NCBI GenBank assembly: GCA_017849455.1
Contig: JAFIGX010000007.1
Location: 68,208-132,207, forward strand
From: Pseudobacter sp.
Lineage (GTDB): Bacteria; Bacteroidota; Bacteroidia; Chitinophagales; Chitinophagaceae
DNA length: 64,000 nucleotides
Direction of reading: 5' to 3'
The position numbers and the translations under genes are program-made. The notes under the pieces are model-generated. The model was not told the DNA's origin. It searched no databases and was given only the letters and a program-made list of their open reading frames with translations. Below are positions 63,031 through 64,000 of the stretch, one piece after another. The stretch's first letter is position 1. Each line of letters opens with the position of its first letter.

Positions 63031-64000
63031 ATGAAAACGTTTAAAGGAATTCTATATATCGGAGCACTGATCATCATGGTCTCCTCCTGCAATAAGCAAT
63101 TGAACACCTCTCCCACGAATGCAGTTTCGGAAGAGATCGTGCTGAAGAACATCACCAATCTATCCAAGGTCCTTGAAGGTACCTGGGCTGCCATGATGGA
63201 TGATTACTATGGCGGAACTTACAGCAATCCCGGTTACAAGAGCATTGCGCTTACCAGCGATGCCATGGCCAATGACGTAGCGATCATCACTACCAAATAC
63301 GGATTTCCCGCCGCTTATCGCTTTACCCAGATGAACGACAAGACACAGGCACGTGTAAGCGCATTCTGGAACCAATTGTACAAGATTATCAATAACACGA
63401 ATATCGTGATCGCCAATGCCGATAAAGTGCCAGGTGATGACAATACGAAGAAAGTGGTGAAGGGACAGGCGCTGGCGCTGAGGGCCAATACTTATCTCAC
63501 CATTGCTTCGTTCTACCAATTCTCTTATCGAAAAGATTCACTGGCAAAAACAGCCCCTGTCTACACCGTTCCAACCAGCGATACCACGAAAGGTAATCCC
63601 AGGGCTACCTTGAAAGAGATCTATACACTGGTCATCTCCGATCTGCAACAGGCCAAATCCCTGCTGGCCGGTTATATCCGTCCGGCAAAATACAAGATAG
63701 ATGCCGATGTGGTGAGCGGGTTGCTGGCAAGGGCCTATCTCAATATGGGATGGTGGCTGCCTGCTGCACAGGCTGCCGACGATGCACTGAAGAATTATCC
63801 GTTGATGTCGCCCGCCGACTATACCAAAGGGTTCAACGATCTCAGCAACCCGGAATGGATCTGGGGCCATCCGGAGATCCCCAGTCAAAGTGATGGAAGC
63901 TATAGTTTCCATTTCCTCGATGTATCCTCCTCTTCTTCCTATTATTATAGTTTCATGGCCGATCCTTTTTTCGGCAACCTATTCGAGAGCGGGGATATCC
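63031..64000 (+). CDS. SusD/RagB-family lipoprotein, cut by the right window edge
   Basis: A frame opens with ATG 63031 and runs to the edge (323 codons) without a stop. The signal ends MVSSCNKQLNTSPTNAVSE, with the acylated Cys near residue 19. SusD features include FWNQLYKIINNTNIVIANADKV, GQALALRANTYLTIASFYQF and GLLARAYLNMGWW. It is the partner of the SusC encoded just upstream. About one third is likely missing. Confidence 0.92.
   Translation, partial: MKTFKGILYIGALIIMVSSCNKQLNTSPTNAVSEEIVLKNITNLSKVLEGTWAAMMDDYYGGTYSNPGYKSIALTSDAMANDVAIITTKYGFPAAYRFTQMNDKTQARVSAFWNQLYKIINNTNIVIANADKVPGDDNTKKVVKGQALALRANTYLTIASFYQFSYRKDSLAKTAPVYTVPTSDTTKGNPRATLKEIYTLVISDLQQAKSLLAGYIRPAKYKIDADVVSGLLARAYLNMGWWLPAAQAADDALKNYPLMSPADYTKGFNDLSNPEWIWGHPEIPSQSDGSYSFHFLDVSSSSSYYYSFMADPFFGNLFESGDI

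Overview
The window reads as chromosomal DNA of a Bacteroidota bacterium, most likely a Chitinophagaceae member (Chitinophaga/Niastella type). The reasons are three SusC/SusD pairs, two FecI/FecR-type sigma/anti-sigma pairs, a C-terminal type IX secretion sorting domain, GldA/GldFG-type ABC genes, lipoproteins with 'SCKK'-like lipoboxes, and promoters of the TTG-N19-TAnnTTTG kind. No rRNA, tRNA, CRISPR array or intact insertion sequence was seen. The species assignment is inference.

Layout. 1-1.1 kb: a gene cut by the left edge and a decayed tyrosine-integrase relic. 1.4-9.2 kb: ECF sigma, FecR, an STN-domain TonB receptor and two unrecognised lipoproteins. 9.5-13.1 kb: LytS-type kinase, class C serine hydrolase and LytTR regulator in one operon. 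13.3-15.3 kb: small genes and a TetR regulator. 15.6-21.5 kb: SusC, SusD and a secreted phosphodiesterase behind a strong inverted-repeat operator candidate.

21.5-36.6 kb is the respiratory centre of the window. It holds a ba3-type (B-family) cytochrome oxidase operon (subunits IIa, II, I, a SCO copper chaperone and a membrane-anchored cytochrome c). Next come a hemN gene destroyed by an internal deletion and a clade II nitrous oxide reductase operon (cytochrome c, nosZ, nosL fused to a membrane protein, nosD, nosF, nosY, a RIC/ScdA di-iron repair protein and a hemerythrin). A divergent operon follows with a second RIC protein, a PAS histidine kinase and a response regulator with a CRP/FNR-type output. 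The nos and oxidase promoters share the same -7 element and have FNR-like TGAT-N4-ATCA dyads, good or degenerate, at matching distances. The simplest reading is low-oxygen N2O respiration controlled by the neighbouring kinase/regulator pair. No nitrite or NO reductase is present here, so a non-denitrifying N2O reducer is possible.

36.6-38 kb: ArsR, SRPBCC and DoxX operon behind two tandem palindromes. 38.0-42.9 kb: a 1616-residue T9SS-secreted protein with three repeats. 43.1-49.2 kb: GldA-like ATPase, fused GldF-GldG and two tandem MutS-like ATPases. 49.2-58.8 kb: a complete ECF/FecR/SusC/SusD/DUF4843/PKD-like uptake locus. 58.8-64 kb: an ankyrin protein and a third SusC/SusD pair cut by the right edge.
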